Origin: an uncultured Granulosicoccaceae bacterium
GTDB lineage: Bacteria > Pseudomonadota > Gammaproteobacteria > Granulosicoccales > Granulosicoccaceae
Direction of reading: 5' to 3'
DNA: 40,709 nucleotides
Assembly: GCA_938035945.1 (NCBI GenBank)
Contig: CALHOU010000096.1
Location: 1 to 40,709, forward strand
Positions within the stretch are counted from its first letter, which is position 1, and each line of letters opens with the position of its first letter. The notes below the pieces were generated by a model. It had not been told where the DNA came from. It did not search any database and saw only the letters and a program-made list of their open reading frames with translations. Shown here piece after piece: positions 10,477-19,997 of the stretch. A program made the translations under genes and the position numbers.

Positions 10477-10503
10477 TTGCCACGTCAAGCTATGTGCGAT
10501 AAT
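10477..10503 (+). promoter_or_regulatory. Probable infA promoter
   Basis: GATAAT at 10498-10503 is preceded by TGC, forming an extended -10. TTGCCA at 10477-10482 may serve as a -35 with a short 15-base spacer. The predicted start near 10510 leaves a leader of about 27 bases. The rest of the 243-base gap from 10294 shows no gene. Confidence 0.45.
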
Positions 10504-10536
10504 AGAACAAAGTAATACTGAACTAATTGAGATTTA

Positions 10537-10755
10537 ATGGCTAAAGAAGAACCAATTGAAATGGAAGGGACTGTCATCGACACCCTACCGAATACCATGT
10601 TCCGAGTTGAACTAGAGAACGGTCATGTGGTCACTGCGCATATTTCTGGAAAAATGCGTAAACACTACATCCGTATCCTTACTGGCGACAAAGTGACTGT
10701 ACAAATGACACCTTACGATTTATCGAAAGGTCGCATCACATACCGTAGTCGTTAG
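10537..10755 (+). CDS. infA: Translation initiation factor IF-1
   Basis: A 72-residue single OB-fold protein that binds the ribosomal A site during initiation. It starts [13 protein letters not shown] and ends RITYRSR, the standard form and length. Characteristic residues of the family ([30 protein letters not shown]) are all present. It faces clpA, as in E. coli, and the two genes share a strong bidirectional hairpin terminator between them. Confidence 0.98.
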   Translation: MAKEEPIEMEGTVIDTLPNTMFRVELENGHVVTAHISGKMRKHYIRILTGDKVTVQMTPYDLSKGRITYRSR

Positions 10756-10796
10756 TAAGTACTGGCCAGCTATCGCTGGCAATTTATTCCGCGCAT

Positions 10797-10834
10797 AAAA
10801 AAAGCCAATCAACGTTTTGCATTGATTGGCTTTT
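10797..10834. terminator. Bidirectional terminator between infA and clpA
   Basis: A 13-bp perfect stem (10800-10812 with 10822-10834) around a 9-base loop. It has an A-run on the left (seven As) and four Ts followed by GTTT on the right, so it can end transcripts from both directions. A smaller stem, GCCAGC/GCTGGC at 10765-10780, lies just after the infA stop and may assist. Confidence 0.88.
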
Positions 10835-10876
10835 GTTTGCCTGACTGTTTCTCAGTTGGCCTTGGAAGCGTTTGTA

Positions 10877-13153
10877 TTAAACAGTGGCTTCCCTATTCTC
10901 ACGACTTTCGAATTCAAAGGCAATCTGGCCTTTGTCATCGAGTATCACGTGTACCTTGCCACCTTTACTTAGCTTGCCAAACAGAATTTCATCGGCAAGT
11001 GGCTTCTTGATATTTTCACTAATGATGCGAGCCATTGGTCGGGCACCCATTGCGGCATCAAAGCCATGTTCTGCCAACCAGGTTTTCGCTTCATAGTTAA
11101 AATCAATTGACACGTTTTTCTCTTCGAGCTGTGCTTCAAGCTCAATGATGAATTTATCCACCACATTAAGGATGATGTCTTTATCCAATGGCTTGAATTG
11201 GATGATTGAATCAAGTCGGTTTCTAAATTCAGGCGAGAACATTTTGTTCACAGCCTCAGCACCATCAGTGCTGTGATCTTGAACCGTAAAGCCCATAGAC
11301 GATTTCGACAGTGACTCAGCTCCAGCGTTCGTGGTCATGACAAGAATGATGTTGCGAAAATCGGCTTTACGACCATTGTTATCGGTCAATGTACCGTGGT
11401 CCATCACCTGCAATAACAGGTTGAAAACATCAGGATGTGCTTTTTCGATCTCATCGAGTAGCACAACACAGTGTGGGTTCTGCACAACAGCATCAGTTAA
11501 CAAACCACCTTGATCAAAACCAACGTAGCCAGGAGGCGCACCGATTAAACGCGATACCGTGTGACGCTCCATGTATTCAGACATATCAAAACGAACCAAT
11601 TCAATGCCCATCACTTTAGCCAACTGCTTGGTTACTTCCGTTTTACCAACACCCGTTGGACCTGCAAACATGAAGCTACCAATTGGCTTATCTTGTGGCC
11701 CCAAACCGGAACGAGACATTTTAATTGCTGCCGATAAGGTATCGATGGCATCGTCTTGGCCAAACACCAACATGCGTAAGTCGCGCGCCAGAGTTTTGAG
11801 TCTGTCCATATCAGTAGAAGACACGCTCTTTTCAGGAATTCGCGCAATCTTTGCAATGATCGCTTCTATGTCTTTAACACCAATAGACTTCTTACCTTTT
11901 GCAGATGTACCCTTTACGCGATGGTTTGCGCCAGCCTCATCAATAACATCAATGGCTTTGTCTGGAAGAAAACGATCGTTGATATAACGGCCAGCTAGTT
12001 CGGCAGCCGTTTTCAAGGCCTTTTGAGAGTATTTCACTTCATGAAATTCTTCATAACGCGGCTTCAGGCCTTTAAGAATTTCGTAGGTTTGTTCAACCGT
12101 AGGTTCAACAACATCAATCTTTTGAAAACGACGAGCAAGTGCACGGTCTTTTTCGAAAATGCCGCGATACTCTTGATACGTTGTTGAGCCAATACATTTA
12201 AGCTCACCAGAGGCCAACATCGGTTTGATCAGGTTCGATGCATCCATAACGCCACCTGAGGCAGCGCCGGCACCAATAATGGTGTGAATTTCATCGATAA
12301 ACAGAATCGCACCTGGCTCTTTCTTGAGTTGCGTCAAAATGCTTTTAAGGCGTTTCTCAAAGTCACCGCGGTATTTGGTACCCGCAACCAATGCACCAAG
12401 GTCTAGCGAGTAGATAACGCTCTCGGCCAATACATCAGGCACTTCGCCATCAACAATCTTCTTCGCCAAACCTTCAGCAATGGCGGTTTTACCCACACCA
12501 GCTTCACCCACGAGCAACGGATTATTTTTACGTCGACGACACAGAACTTGCGAGGCGCGTTCGATTTCAAAATCGCGACCGATTAGGGGGTCGATATCAC
12601 CTGCCTGCGCCTTGTGGTTTAAATTAGTTGCGTACTTGTCTAGTGGCTTGGCATCAGGTTCGCCGTCTTCGCCACCGTATTCAGCACCACCTTCTTCTGA
12701 ATCCTCTGGCTCTTCGGGAGAATTCTTGGCAATACCGTGAGAAATATAATTAACAACATCCAAGCGTGTGATGTTTTGTTTGTTTAGCAAATAAACGGTT
12801 TGCGAGTCTTGCTCACCGAAAATAGCAACCAAGACGTTGGCGCCGGTGACTTCCTTTTTTCCAGAACTTTGTACGTGAAAGACCGCGCGTTGCAGAACAC
12901 GTTGAAAACCAAGCGTAGGCTGAGTTTCACGCGTATCGTTTTCATCCAGCAGTGGCGTATTTTCCTCAACAAAGGAATCAAGCTCATCGCGAAGTGTATC
13001 CAGATCACCACCACAGGCACGCAACACTTGTGCAGCCGTTGGATTATCTATAAGGGCAAGCAGCAGATGCTCTACCGTCATAAATTCAAATCGTCTGGCG
13101 CGAGCTTCCTTGAACGCGTTGTTTAAAGTAAATTCCAGCTCTTTGCTAAGCAT
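10877..13153 (-). CDS. clpA: ClpA, ATP-dependent protein unfoldase subunit
   Basis: A 758-residue AAA+ unfoldase that feeds substrates to ClpP. The N-domain (residues 1-145) binds ClpS. An acidic, Glu/Gly-rich linker (about 146-168) follows. D1 Walker A (GEAGVGKT) is at 216-223, and a second Walker A (GPTGVGKT) lies in D2 with [12 protein letters not shown]. The tripeptide MGF in the loop before QDHSTD corresponds to the ClpP-docking IGL/IGF loop of E. coli ClpA, so partnership with ClpP is expected, although clpP is not in the window. It lies 62 bases after clpS. Confidence 0.97.
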   Translation of the reverse strand: MLSKELEFTLNNAFKEARARRFEFMTVEHLLLALIDNPTAAQVLRACGGDLDTLRDELDSFVEENTPLLDENDTRETQPTLGFQRVLQRAVFHVQSSGKKEVTGANVLVAIFGEQDSQTVYLLNKQNITRLDVVNYISHGIAKNSPEEPEDSEEGGAEYGGEDGEPDAKPLDKYATNLNHKAQAGDIDPLIGRDFEIERASQVLCRRRKNNPLLVGEAGVGKTAIAEGLAKKIVDGEVPDVLAESVIYSLDLGALVAGTKYRGDFEKRLKSILTQLKKEPGAILFIDEIHTIIGAGAASGGVMDASNLIKPMLASGELKCIGSTTYQEYRGIFEKDRALARRFQKIDVVEPTVEQTYEILKGLKPRYEEFHEVKYSQKALKTAAELAGRYINDRFLPDKAIDVIDEAGANHRVKGTSAKGKKSIGVKDIEAIIAKIARIPEKSVSSTDMDRLKTLARDLRMLVFGQDDAIDTLSAAIKMSRSGLGPQDKPIGSFMFAGPTGVGKTEVTKQLAKVMGIELVRFDMSEYMERHTVSRLIGAPPGYVGFDQGGLLTDAVVQNPHCVVLLDEIEKAHPDVFNLLLQVMDHGTLTDNNGRKADFRNIILVMTTNAGAESLSKSSMGFTVQDHSTDGAEAVNKMFSPEFRNRLDSIIQFKPLDKDIILNVVDKFIIELEAQLEEKNVSIDFNYEAKTWLAEHGFDAAMGARPMARIISENIKKPLADEILFGKLSKGGKVHVILDDKGQIAFEFESRENREATV

Positions 13154-13215
13154 TATTGTCGTTGACCGAAGTTAATCTAATTATTGCGACAGTCGTCTTT
13201 CTTACTGCCCCGTTG

Positions 13216-13539
13216 TTAGGCTTCTTCCATTTCGCACATTAGCGGATGCTTTCCTTCCCTCGAATACTGATTCACCAAAGCCACTTTGGTTTCGGCAATA
13301 TCGCGAGTGAACACACCGCAAACACCTTTACCCTTCTGATGAATATGCAACATGATCACATGCGCTTCTTCATAATTAAGGTTGAAAAAAACCTGCAACA
13401 CCTCGACGACAAAATCCATCGGGGTGTAGTCGTCGTTCAAAATGACGACCTTAAATAACGGTGGTTTGGCAAGCTTAGGCTTAGCCCGCTCTACAACCAG
13501 TCCACCATTGTCGTTACCGTTACGTTCTTCTTCACTCAT
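13216..13539 (-). CDS. clpS: ClpS, N-degron adaptor for ClpA
   Basis: A 107-residue adaptor that delivers N-end-rule substrates to ClpAP. The pocket segment [11 protein letters not shown], the helix histidine in MLHIHQKG and the [12 protein letters not shown] signature match E. coli ClpS closely. The open frame continues upstream by 57 codons, but that part does not resemble ClpS, so the ATG at 13539 (MSEEER) is chosen. This gives the usual disordered 25-residue arm. It is transcribed with clpA, as in most proteobacteria. Confidence 0.95.
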   Translation of the reverse strand: MSEEERNGNDNGGLVVERAKPKLAKPPLFKVVILNDDYTPMDFVVEVLQVFFNLNYEEAHVIMLHIHQKGKGVCGVFTRDIAETKVALVNQYSREGKHPLMCEMEEA

Positions 13540-13582
13540 ACAGCGATATTCCACGAATCTCAATGCAGCAATGCAAGCTGAC

Positions 13583-13610
13583 ATTTTACTGTGCAAACAG
13601 GGTCTTGCAA
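13583..13610 (-). promoter_or_regulatory. Candidate clpS promoter
   Basis: On the minus strand TTGCAA (13610-13605) and TAAAAT (13588-13583) are separated by 16 bases, a reasonable sigma-70 pair. The predicted start is near 13576, leaving a leader of about 37 bases before the clpS ATG. Confidence 0.45.
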
Positions 13611-13733
13611 TGTGATTCAGTGCGGTAATGTAACCCGCAATATTCATACCCTTACCCCACTGTATGGGATTTATCGCGCTATTTAAATATGCGGACAAAA
13701 AAAGTGCCACTTGAGCCCATTTTCAACAATTCA

Positions 13734-13751
13734 CACGGGTTTTCACCCGTG
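13734..13751 (-). repeat. Hairpin with GAAA tetraloop
   Basis: CACGGGT and ACCCGTG form a 7-bp perfect stem. Read on the minus strand the loop is GAAA, a stable GNRA tetraloop. It lies between the end of the polysaccharide operon and the clpS promoter. No U-run follows, so it is more likely an RNA-stabilising or processing structure than a simple terminator. Its role is unknown. Confidence 0.5.
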
Positions 13752-13889
13752 GATGAGCCACACAGATAAGTTCAGGTACACCCAATAGGAGTGTAGACCG
13801 GTAAGCGCAGTTTCGGTTCGCAAAAATGGTGGGAGTCAGGAAACGTAATGTGGTCAGTTTGGCGCCAAAAATAGCCCAAACCGGTGCAA

Positions 13890-15704
13890 TTAGCGCCTGT
13901 GGTGCTTCAAACGACGGCGTTTTCCCCGTGCTGCGGCGTGTTCGCCGTCGGTACGGTTGCGGGCACGACGTCGCGTGCGAGCGGTATCAGGAGGCGTTTC
14001 AACGGGTTCGGGCTGTTGCTCATCTGCTAACCAATGCTCGTCAGCGGTGGCGACTATTGCGCCCGATTCTGTTGCAACATTTTCACGATCCTCATACGCG
14101 TTTGTGCGACGCTTTTTTGGCTGCTCTTCTTTCTCTTTTTGACGCAGACACATGTCGATAACTTGCATACAAGCCGTGAGACACCAGAAGTATGCGGTAA
14201 ATTCAAGATTGACTGCTCGCGACCCGAATACACAAATGGCCGCATAACATACGGTCACGGAAGCTCCGCCTATTCCGATTGCGCGTATGAACAGGTCCTC
14301 CCTATTCCGCGAAAGCTTGCGCCCCAAATGAAACGTATACGCCATGATCAACAACCAAAGAAACAAGGCCGGTAACCCCATTTGCGCCGCAATGAAGATA
14401 TACATATTGTGCGGGTCGCTTTCGTGTACCGGCCTCTCTTCGTATTTGTGCTTGAGCAATTCGAAACCTTTGAAGCCTTTGCCTAGAACAGGGCTTTCAA
14501 GAATCATCTTGCCACCGGCTCGCCATAGAATGATTCGGTGCTCCGAGCTCTTATCCATTTTTTCCGGCGCACTACTTCTCACCACATCGCTCTCTGGGAA
14601 CAGTCGGTCCTTAATGGCTTGGGGAAACAGGCTTGGGAACACCAACAATACACATATGCCCATGGTGCCCATGAAAATGAGAAATCCTTTGCCTTTATAA
14701 TACGCGGCCATAAACCCGCCGACGGCCATGGCTAAATAGGCTCCTCGTGAAAAGGTAGCAACTAGCATTTTGGCACCCAGTAAGAAATACGGTGTTAATA
14801 ACCAAGCACGAATGTCTTTTATAAACACAACGAAAATCGCAAGCACTGGCAGCATGGAATAAGCCAGAAAACCACCAAACATATTAGGCTGTTGGTGTGG
14901 CCCACCGACCCGACTTTTATCGATAGTGGAACCACCCATTTTATCTAACATCTCAGGCACAGCATAGATCGTTAATATCAAGCTGCCCAGGCACATATAG
15001 ATAACAAAACGCTTGGCCACTTCTATGGTTCGAATGCAGCTCAAGGCAATAAAATACATGATGAATTGATCGAGCCAAGCCTTATAGTTCACCAAATTGT
15101 TGTACATCAGGTGCTGGTAACCGTTGTTCTCACGCATAATGGTGAAGCCTGACAAGGCCGTGACAACGGCAAAAATAAATATCGTGGTGGTGCCACTGGG
15201 CCAGCAAAAAAACGTTCTTCGATGGCTGACCTTGCCCATCAGCGCTCCAAACATACCGAGTAACAACAGCATATTCGTACCGTTTACGCCTGGCGCAATC
15301 GGTATTACATATGTTGTGGAAAAAGGCACGTAAAGCAAGAAGCACGCAAGCACCAGCTCTGTATCTTTAAAGGCAGAGGCCAGTAGATAAACACCCATGC
15401 AACCGGCAAGACTATAAAGAACGAATTTGGGAAGCGGACCGAAAAGCGCAATGGCAATACCCAACATCGCTGGGAACAACAGAAATAAGACTACTGGACG
15501 CAAGCCTTCCCACGAAGGAAATCCGGTTGCCATAGCCGCACGCGCAGCGGCTTTTCGTTGCTTTATTTTTTGTCGTCGAACGGACTGACCACCAGCGGCA
15601 GCACGGCGGGCACGCCGACCTCGAACGCCAAGATCAGCGATCGACTCATTCATGCCTTCTATGGCATCGTCGTTAGCGTGCTGAAATGGATTTGTAGAGG
15701 CCAT
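13890..15704 (-). CDS. Wzy-like polysaccharide polymerase / O-antigen ligase family protein
   Basis: A 604-residue polytopic inner-membrane protein with about eleven hydrophobic helices and the Wzy_C-type large loop. The loop holds the SEHRIILWRAGGKMILESPVLGKGF segment followed by SDPHNMY, typical of O-antigen ligase/polymerase proteins. It probably polymerises flipped repeat units in the periplasm. Both ends are unusual: residues 28-57 and the last 30 residues are rich in arginine (about a dozen Arg in the final 31). The ATG at 15704 overlaps the upstream deacetylase gene by 32 bases; the ATG at 15653 is an alternative start. It is the last gene of the operon. Ligase and polymerase cannot be told apart by eye, but context favours polymerase. 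Confidence 0.83.
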   Translation of the reverse strand: MASTNPFQHANDDAIEGMNESIADLGVRGRRARRAAAGGQSVRRQKIKQRKAAARAAMATGFPSWEGLRPVVLFLLFPAMLGIAIALFGPLPKFVLYSLAGCMGVYLLASAFKDTELVLACFLLYVPFSTTYVIPIAPGVNGTNMLLLLGMFGALMGKVSHRRTFFCWPSGTTTIFIFAVVTALSGFTIMRENNGYQHLMYNNLVNYKAWLDQFIMYFIALSCIRTIEVAKRFVIYMCLGSLILTIYAVPEMLDKMGGSTIDKSRVGGPHQQPNMFGGFLAYSMLPVLAIFVVFIKDIRAWLLTPYFLLGAKMLVATFSRGAYLAMAVGGFMAAYYKGKGFLIFMGTMGICVLLVFPSLFPQAIKDRLFPESDVVRSSAPEKMDKSSEHRIILWRAGGKMILESPVLGKGFKGFELLKHKYEERPVHESDPHNMYIFIAAQMGLPALFLWLLIMAYTFHLGRKLSRNREDLFIRAIGIGGASVTVCYAAICVFGSRAVNLEFTAYFWCLTACMQVIDMCLRQKEKEEQPKKRRTNAYEDRENVATESGAIVATADEHWLADEQQPEPVETPPDTARTRRRARNRTDGEHAAARGKRRRLKHHRR

Positions 15705-16437
15705 GATATAAACGGTTTCCCAAGGTTCGCTTTACCAGCGTCTTGGCTTTGTGTTTACTCTTTTGAATCGCATAATACGCAGTATCAGCGTTCACCATTT
15801 TGTCGAATTCTTCAAGCGACGTTCCGCGTCTGATCGCGACTCGTTTTAAAGGTGCTGCCGCACTCATGTCTGCACGGCTAATAGTACCGACATCAGATCC
15901 AAAAAGCTGCCCATAACCTGCGCTTCGCGAAATTTGCAAGGTACGCTTATTGTATCGACCGCCGGGATAAGAGATTGATTGTATTGGTTGGCCGCATTGA
16001 TCTGAGAGCTGATTCATACTTTGACGCAGTTCACATTCCGCCTCTTCATCGCTCAGATCATCAAAGAACCGGTGGGTTTGACCATGCGACCCTATCTCCA
16101 TCCCGTTATTGGCCATTGTGCGCAGATGCTCAGCATGACAAAAGTGGGCACGTTTACCTACAAAGTCGCTGGTTACAAACAAGTAAGCACTTAAGCCTCT
16201 TTCAGCCAACAGAGGCATCGCGATATCGAAATTACTCAAATGCCCATCATCAAATGTAATAACAACATCCGGCAATACATCCGTGTGCGGCTTGAGCAAA
16301 CCAACACGCTTAGATTTGAGTTTATCTAGCTGAGCCACAAAATTACTCGCAGACACCGCGTAAGGCAGATCCTCTGCATCGATTCGAGAAGTATCTTCAC
16401 CGTGGTACAAAGCGTGGTACATCAACACAACGCTCAT
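15673..16437 (-). CDS. NodB-type polysaccharide deacetylase
   Basis: A 254-residue carbohydrate esterase family 4 protein. The catalytic and metal-binding motifs TFDDG (residues 61-65), HGQTH and SYPGGRYN are all intact, so N- or O-deacetylation of a sugar chain or precursor is likely. No signal peptide is seen, which suggests action in the cytoplasm or an atypical export route. The ATG at 16437 overlaps the glycosyltransferase stop as ATGA and is preceded by GGTGGAAG; a GTG four codons earlier is less likely. It contains a basic, Lys-rich C-terminal helix region. Confidence 0.85.
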   Translation of the reverse strand: MSVVLMYHALYHGEDTSRIDAEDLPYAVSASNFVAQLDKLKSKRVGLLKPHTDVLPDVVITFDDGHLSNFDIAMPLLAERGLSAYLFVTSDFVGKRAHFCHAEHLRTMANNGMEIGSHGQTHRFFDDLSDEEAECELRQSMNQLSDQCGQPIQSISYPGGRYNKRTLQISRSAGYGQLFGSDVGTISRADMSAAAPLKRVAIRRGTSLEEFDKMVNADTAYYAIQKSKHKAKTLVKRTLGNRLYHGLYKSISAR

Positions 16438-17564
16438 GTTTGCTTCCACCTGACATTTGCATTGCCACGAAAGTAGCGAATCGCACCTGTAACCGCAGCT
16501 GCATTTAATTGCAGAAACACTTTAATGAAGTTGAATAATTTGTTGTCCAGCGCCTTAAAGCCTGCCATATTCGCTAAACCAACTCCGTAAAATAACAATT
16601 GGAATACGAACATAGTATTCAAAAATAGGCCTGTACCGAACATCGATGCGATGAAAGCCAATAGCATGGCGTAAGGTACAAACAATCGAAACACTTTGTG
16701 CGAAAGAAACTGCACAAACACCGGGTTTTTTCTAGGATTAAACAACCATCCATTGCGCATAAACGATTGGTAGTTACCAGCAAGCGTTCGCGATTTACGA
16801 CGAAACTCATCCTTGACACTCGATTCGGCCTTATCAAACACCTTAGCATCAGGTTCAAAAACGGTTCTGCCACCGCGTTTTAGTATCGATACAGGCGTGT
16901 CGAAATCATCCAACAGCACATCGGCTTTATGCGGCGTGAAATCACTTTTGCGAATCGCATATAAGGCGCCAGTTGCACCAGTTGTTGAATACAGCTTACT
17001 TTCGTTTTGCCGAATCCACTTTTCGTATCGCCAGTAAAGACCAACGTACGCCGACTCCACACCATCATCGTCAGCTAAAGATAATTCACCGCTAACAGCG
17101 CCAATACCATCAACGAGCAATCGTTCAGTCAATAATTTAATCGCGTTCGCGGACACGCTTTGCCGAGCATCCATAAACACCAGTACCTCGCCGCTGGCTA
17201 GCTCCACACCCCGGTTCAGCGCTGTGGGTTTGCCGGCCGCTGGCTCGTAGTGATCGAACACAAGCCCTTCCACCTGATTTTGCGATTCACGCAGTAGCTC
17301 AAGCGTATTATCGGTAGACCCATCCGATACGAACACCAGTTCCAACTTGTTAGCAGGATAGTCGAGCGCTGCAAGGCTTTGAAGTTTTGCAATGATATTA
17401 GCTTCTTCGTTGTGCGCTGCCACTATCACACTCACAGACGGATAATCATTGAGTGTTTTGGTCGGCGTTTGCGTTACCGCGCTGGCGCGAACATGTAAAT
17501 AGAGCGGAAACAGGGCGTAGGTGTACACACAAAACAAAACAGCTAGCCAGAACAACCAGATCAT
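16434..17564 (-). CDS. GT2 family glycosyltransferase, membrane-anchored
   Basis: A 376-residue protein with an N-terminal membrane helix (residues 1-23), a GT-A glycosyltransferase domain and two or three C-terminal helices. The domain shows VSVIVAAHNEE and VFVSDGSTDNT, with MDARQ at the nucleotide-sugar metal position in place of the common DxD. The layout resembles processive-like or lipid-linked-sugar GT2 enzymes. It probably adds a sugar to the undecaprenyl-linked repeat unit at the cytoplasmic face. It overlaps the flippase and the deacetylase by four bases on each side (ATGA), so the three are translationally coupled. Confidence 0.86.
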   Translation of the reverse strand: MIWLFWLAVLFCVYTYALFPLYLHVRASAVTQTPTKTLNDYPSVSVIVAAHNEEANIIAKLQSLAALDYPANKLELVFVSDGSTDNTLELLRESQNQVEGLVFDHYEPAAGKPTALNRGVELASGEVLVFMDARQSVSANAIKLLTERLLVDGIGAVSGELSLADDDGVESAYVGLYWRYEKWIRQNESKLYSTTGATGALYAIRKSDFTPHKADVLLDDFDTPVSILKRGGRTVFEPDAKVFDKAESSVKDEFRRKSRTLAGNYQSFMRNGWLFNPRKNPVFVQFLSHKVFRLFVPYAMLLAFIASMFGTGLFLNTMFVFQLLFYGVGLANMAGFKALDNKLFNFIKVFLQLNAAAVTGAIRYFRGNANVRWKQT

Positions 17565-19045
17565 TTGCTTATATCCGGGCTGAGGCTTCGTACTTTACCG
17601 AAAAACCAATCTCGTGTTGTTGTGTCTATACACAGCAAGGCACTAAACAACAATACGCTACCGATTATTCCTTTAAAAATGAGATTTGAAAAATCGTTGC
17701 CAAAATCGAGTATATATAAAAAATAGGCAACTACAGCACAGATAAATGCCATCGTTATAGGCAGCTTTAGCTTTATATCGAATGGCAAATATTTAAACGA
17801 CTGCACACTAATACCAATAACAAAAACGATAAAACAAATATTCGTAATAACCGCAGCGCCAAGAATGCCGAAATAAGGAATTGTAAAGTAATTCAAAACA
17901 ATATTAAGAACAGCAGTTACCACACCCCAGAACATCAACACCTTGGTATGTTTCTTTATATACAGACCGGCGGCGAGGAAATGCATTGTTCCTTCAATTA
18001 GAAAACTAAATGCAATAAACGGAATGATGATGGTGCCAGGTGCGAATTTAGCACTAGCTAAAAAGCTTAATAGGTACGGGCTGACGATCGCAAACACCGA
18101 AACAACTGGCAGACCGTAGAGTAAGTAACTGTGTAAAGCGTTCGATAAAAACGCCTGAGTTTTACCCACACCTTCCGATTCCCATATTTGCATATAGAAC
18201 GGCTTAAGCGCTTGTACTAATGCTGCAAGCACCAAGGCATCCAGATAGGCTGCAAGATTATAAGATGCTGAATACATGCCCAGCGCATTCTCATCCATCA
18301 GCGCCTGGATAATGTACCGATCACTAACACGCATAATCAAACTCAAGGATTCGAGTATCATCAAGGGCATGCCGTAGAGCAACATAGCTTTCGCAAGCTT
18401 TGGCGTTACTTCAGTTAAATTAAAATGCCATGCCGAGCCAAACTTTTTGCTAGCCCACGCTATCCCGACAATTTCAGCAACCAACATCGATATCAAGACG
18501 AAGGCGACGTTCATCTCGGTGAAATACATGTAGAGCAGCACTATCACTAAATACAGATAGCGCGTAAGGATTAGCGTCACACTTACCACCGCACTGCGTT
18601 GTTGCGCGCGCAGGAAATTCATCAGCCCGCTACCCAGTAAGCGTAAAAATACAATGCCTGAACCAATCAGAAACAAGCCAGAAATATTTTCAAAATCAGA
18701 TACACGCGGCAGCAACAGGTAGCCGGTGAGCAAACATAAACCGCTGGTGATCGTGGCCAAGATCAGGAACACCATCACGACCGTACTGGTCATTTCATGT
18801 ACGTTGTATTTATCTTTGCCACTGTTGATTTGCGAATAGAAACGAATAATGGCGTGCTGCATACCCAGCTTGCCGAATGATATTAACAAAGTCAGGCTCG
18901 AGGAAATGAGCCCAAGGATGCCGTACTCCGCTACCGATAAAGAGCGTGTTAGCAATGGAAACGTAATCACACCTGCAAGCGATGCTAATAGCCCCGCGGA
19001 TGCATAGTTTCTGATATGTCGTCTTAACGCGCCCGAAGAGGCCAC
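17561..19045 (-). CDS. Wzx-type polysaccharide flippase
   Basis: A 494-residue inner-membrane protein with about fourteen hydrophobic segments and the N-terminal pattern typical of MATE-like polysaccharide transporters (SAGLLASLAGVITFPLLTRSLSVAEYGILGL). It should flip the lipid-linked repeat unit to the periplasm. Its length and helix count match Wzx/RfbX proteins. It lies 16 bases after the deacetylase-like gene and overlaps the following GT2 gene. Sequence alone cannot give substrate specificity. Confidence 0.87.
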   Translation of the reverse strand: MASSGALRRHIRNYASAGLLASLAGVITFPLLTRSLSVAEYGILGLISSSLTLLISFGKLGMQHAIIRFYSQINSGKDKYNVHEMTSTVVMVFLILATITSGLCLLTGYLLLPRVSDFENISGLFLIGSGIVFLRLLGSGLMNFLRAQQRSAVVSVTLILTRYLYLVIVLLYMYFTEMNVAFVLISMLVAEIVGIAWASKKFGSAWHFNLTEVTPKLAKAMLLYGMPLMILESLSLIMRVSDRYIIQALMDENALGMYSASYNLAAYLDALVLAALVQALKPFYMQIWESEGVGKTQAFLSNALHSYLLYGLPVVSVFAIVSPYLLSFLASAKFAPGTIIIPFIAFSFLIEGTMHFLAAGLYIKKHTKVLMFWGVVTAVLNIVLNYFTIPYFGILGAAVITNICFIVFVIGISVQSFKYLPFDIKLKLPITMAFICAVVAYFLYILDFGNDFSNLIFKGIIGSVLLFSALLCIDTTTRDWFFGKVRSLSPDISK

Positions 19046-19061
19046 AATATTCGCCTAGCCG

Positions 19062-19997
19062 TTACACGGACAGTTGGAAGGTTTCATGTAAATCCGAAAG
19101 GCCACAAAACTCAGCCCCTTCTTGTTTACACCAGTCAAGCCCTGCCACCATATCATCTAGAAAGCGCTGCACATCAGCGGGATTCTGCGGATAAGGAGAA
19201 GCCTTCTCAATCACTTCCATGGAGTGAAACATCATATTGATGTTAAGAACTTCCCTGTCTGGATGTTTTTTCAGTTGATAATGAAAAATCTTTTTCATTT
19301 GATCAACGCTTGCAAACCATGGACGAAACCACAATGGCGTGCGCCGTATTAGCCTTGGCATCACCGTAACTGGCGCTTCTAGAATACGGCCGTGTGTGTA
19401 CGGAGCGGCTATAACGATTTCGTTTTTTGCGGGGAAATAAGGTTGCTCTGGCGCTTTGCGAAAATCAACGGTCGCGTTTGGTTCAGACCATCTGATGTGC
19501 GGTGTCACACTGGTGTCGACTTTATAACCGAGCTTTTCTAAGTTATTCAGCGATGCGTGGTTAGCCCCATATCGCCCAGCCCTAAAACTGGTTGGCCTGT
19601 AAGCAAAGCAACTTTCAAACAGATTAGATAGATTAGCTAATTTTTGATATTCAATATCTTCAGCATAGCTGCATTGAAAATCCGGACTATCAACGCCTGC
19701 ATAATCGTGAAATTTTTTCTCTGGCTCGATAAAGGCGGCATGTAAATGGGTACCGAATTCGTAATTGCCTTTTAGATCACGCAAGGCATCGACAGAATCC
19801 TTATCTTCCATCACTTCAACGGTCAGCAAGTATGTTGGTACCGCACCGACCGAATCAAACGCCGGTTGCAAGCGATTAGGAACGCCTTCTGTGATCGATT
19901 CAAACGTTAATGGGTTAGCCCTAACCCAATTCGGATCGTGATCACACTCAGTATCGATGGATACCGTTACTTGAATTTTTTGTGTTTTACTGCCCAC
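19062..19997 (-). CDS. WalW-like polysaccharide-deacetylase-fold protein
   Basis: A 311-residue protein related to CE4 deacetylases. The usual TFDDG is replaced by SIDTECD near the N-terminus, followed by PTYLLTVEV, FGTHLHAAF and FRAGRYG. This combination is typical of the WalW-like subgroup found in polysaccharide clusters, whose activity is poorly known. No signal peptide is evident. The GTG start at 19997 is preferred because GGAG lies six bases upstream; a TTG four codons earlier is possible. It overlaps the GT4 gene by eleven bases. Confidence 0.75.
   Translation of the reverse strand: MGSKTQKIQVTVSIDTECDHDPNWVRANPLTFESITEGVPNRLQPAFDSVGAVPTYLLTVEVMEDKDSVDALRDLKGNYEFGTHLHAAFIEPEKKFHDYAGVDSPDFQCSYAEDIEYQKLANLSNLFESCFAYRPTSFRAGRYGANHASLNNLEKLGYKVDTSVTPHIRWSEPNATVDFRKAPEQPYFPAKNEIVIAAPYTHGRILEAPVTVMPRLIRRTPLWFRPWFASVDQMKKIFHYQLKKHPDREVLNINMMFHSMEVIEKASPYPQNPADVQRFLDDMVAGLDWCKQEGAEFCGLSDLHETFQLSV

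Larger units (their letters stand above)
13540..13889. other. Gene-free gap between clpS and the polysaccharide operon
   Basis: 350 bases with no convincing gene. Besides the clpS promoter candidate it holds two structures. One is the hairpin at 13734-13751. The other is a 12-bp perfect palindrome, TTTGGCGCCAAA, at 13858-13869, just after the end of the polysaccharide operon. Neither has the T-run expected of a standard terminator. Confidence 0.6.

Noticed and set aside
13540..13710. N-terminal extension of ClpS by 57 codons
   Set aside because: The frame is open, but the extension does not resemble ClpS, and the ATG at 13539 gives the normal length.
13826..14375. Plus-strand open frames of 111-113 codons near the end of the polymerase gene
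   Set aside because: They overlap the Arg-rich 3' end of the Wzy-like gene in other frames, have low-complexity composition and no ribosome site.
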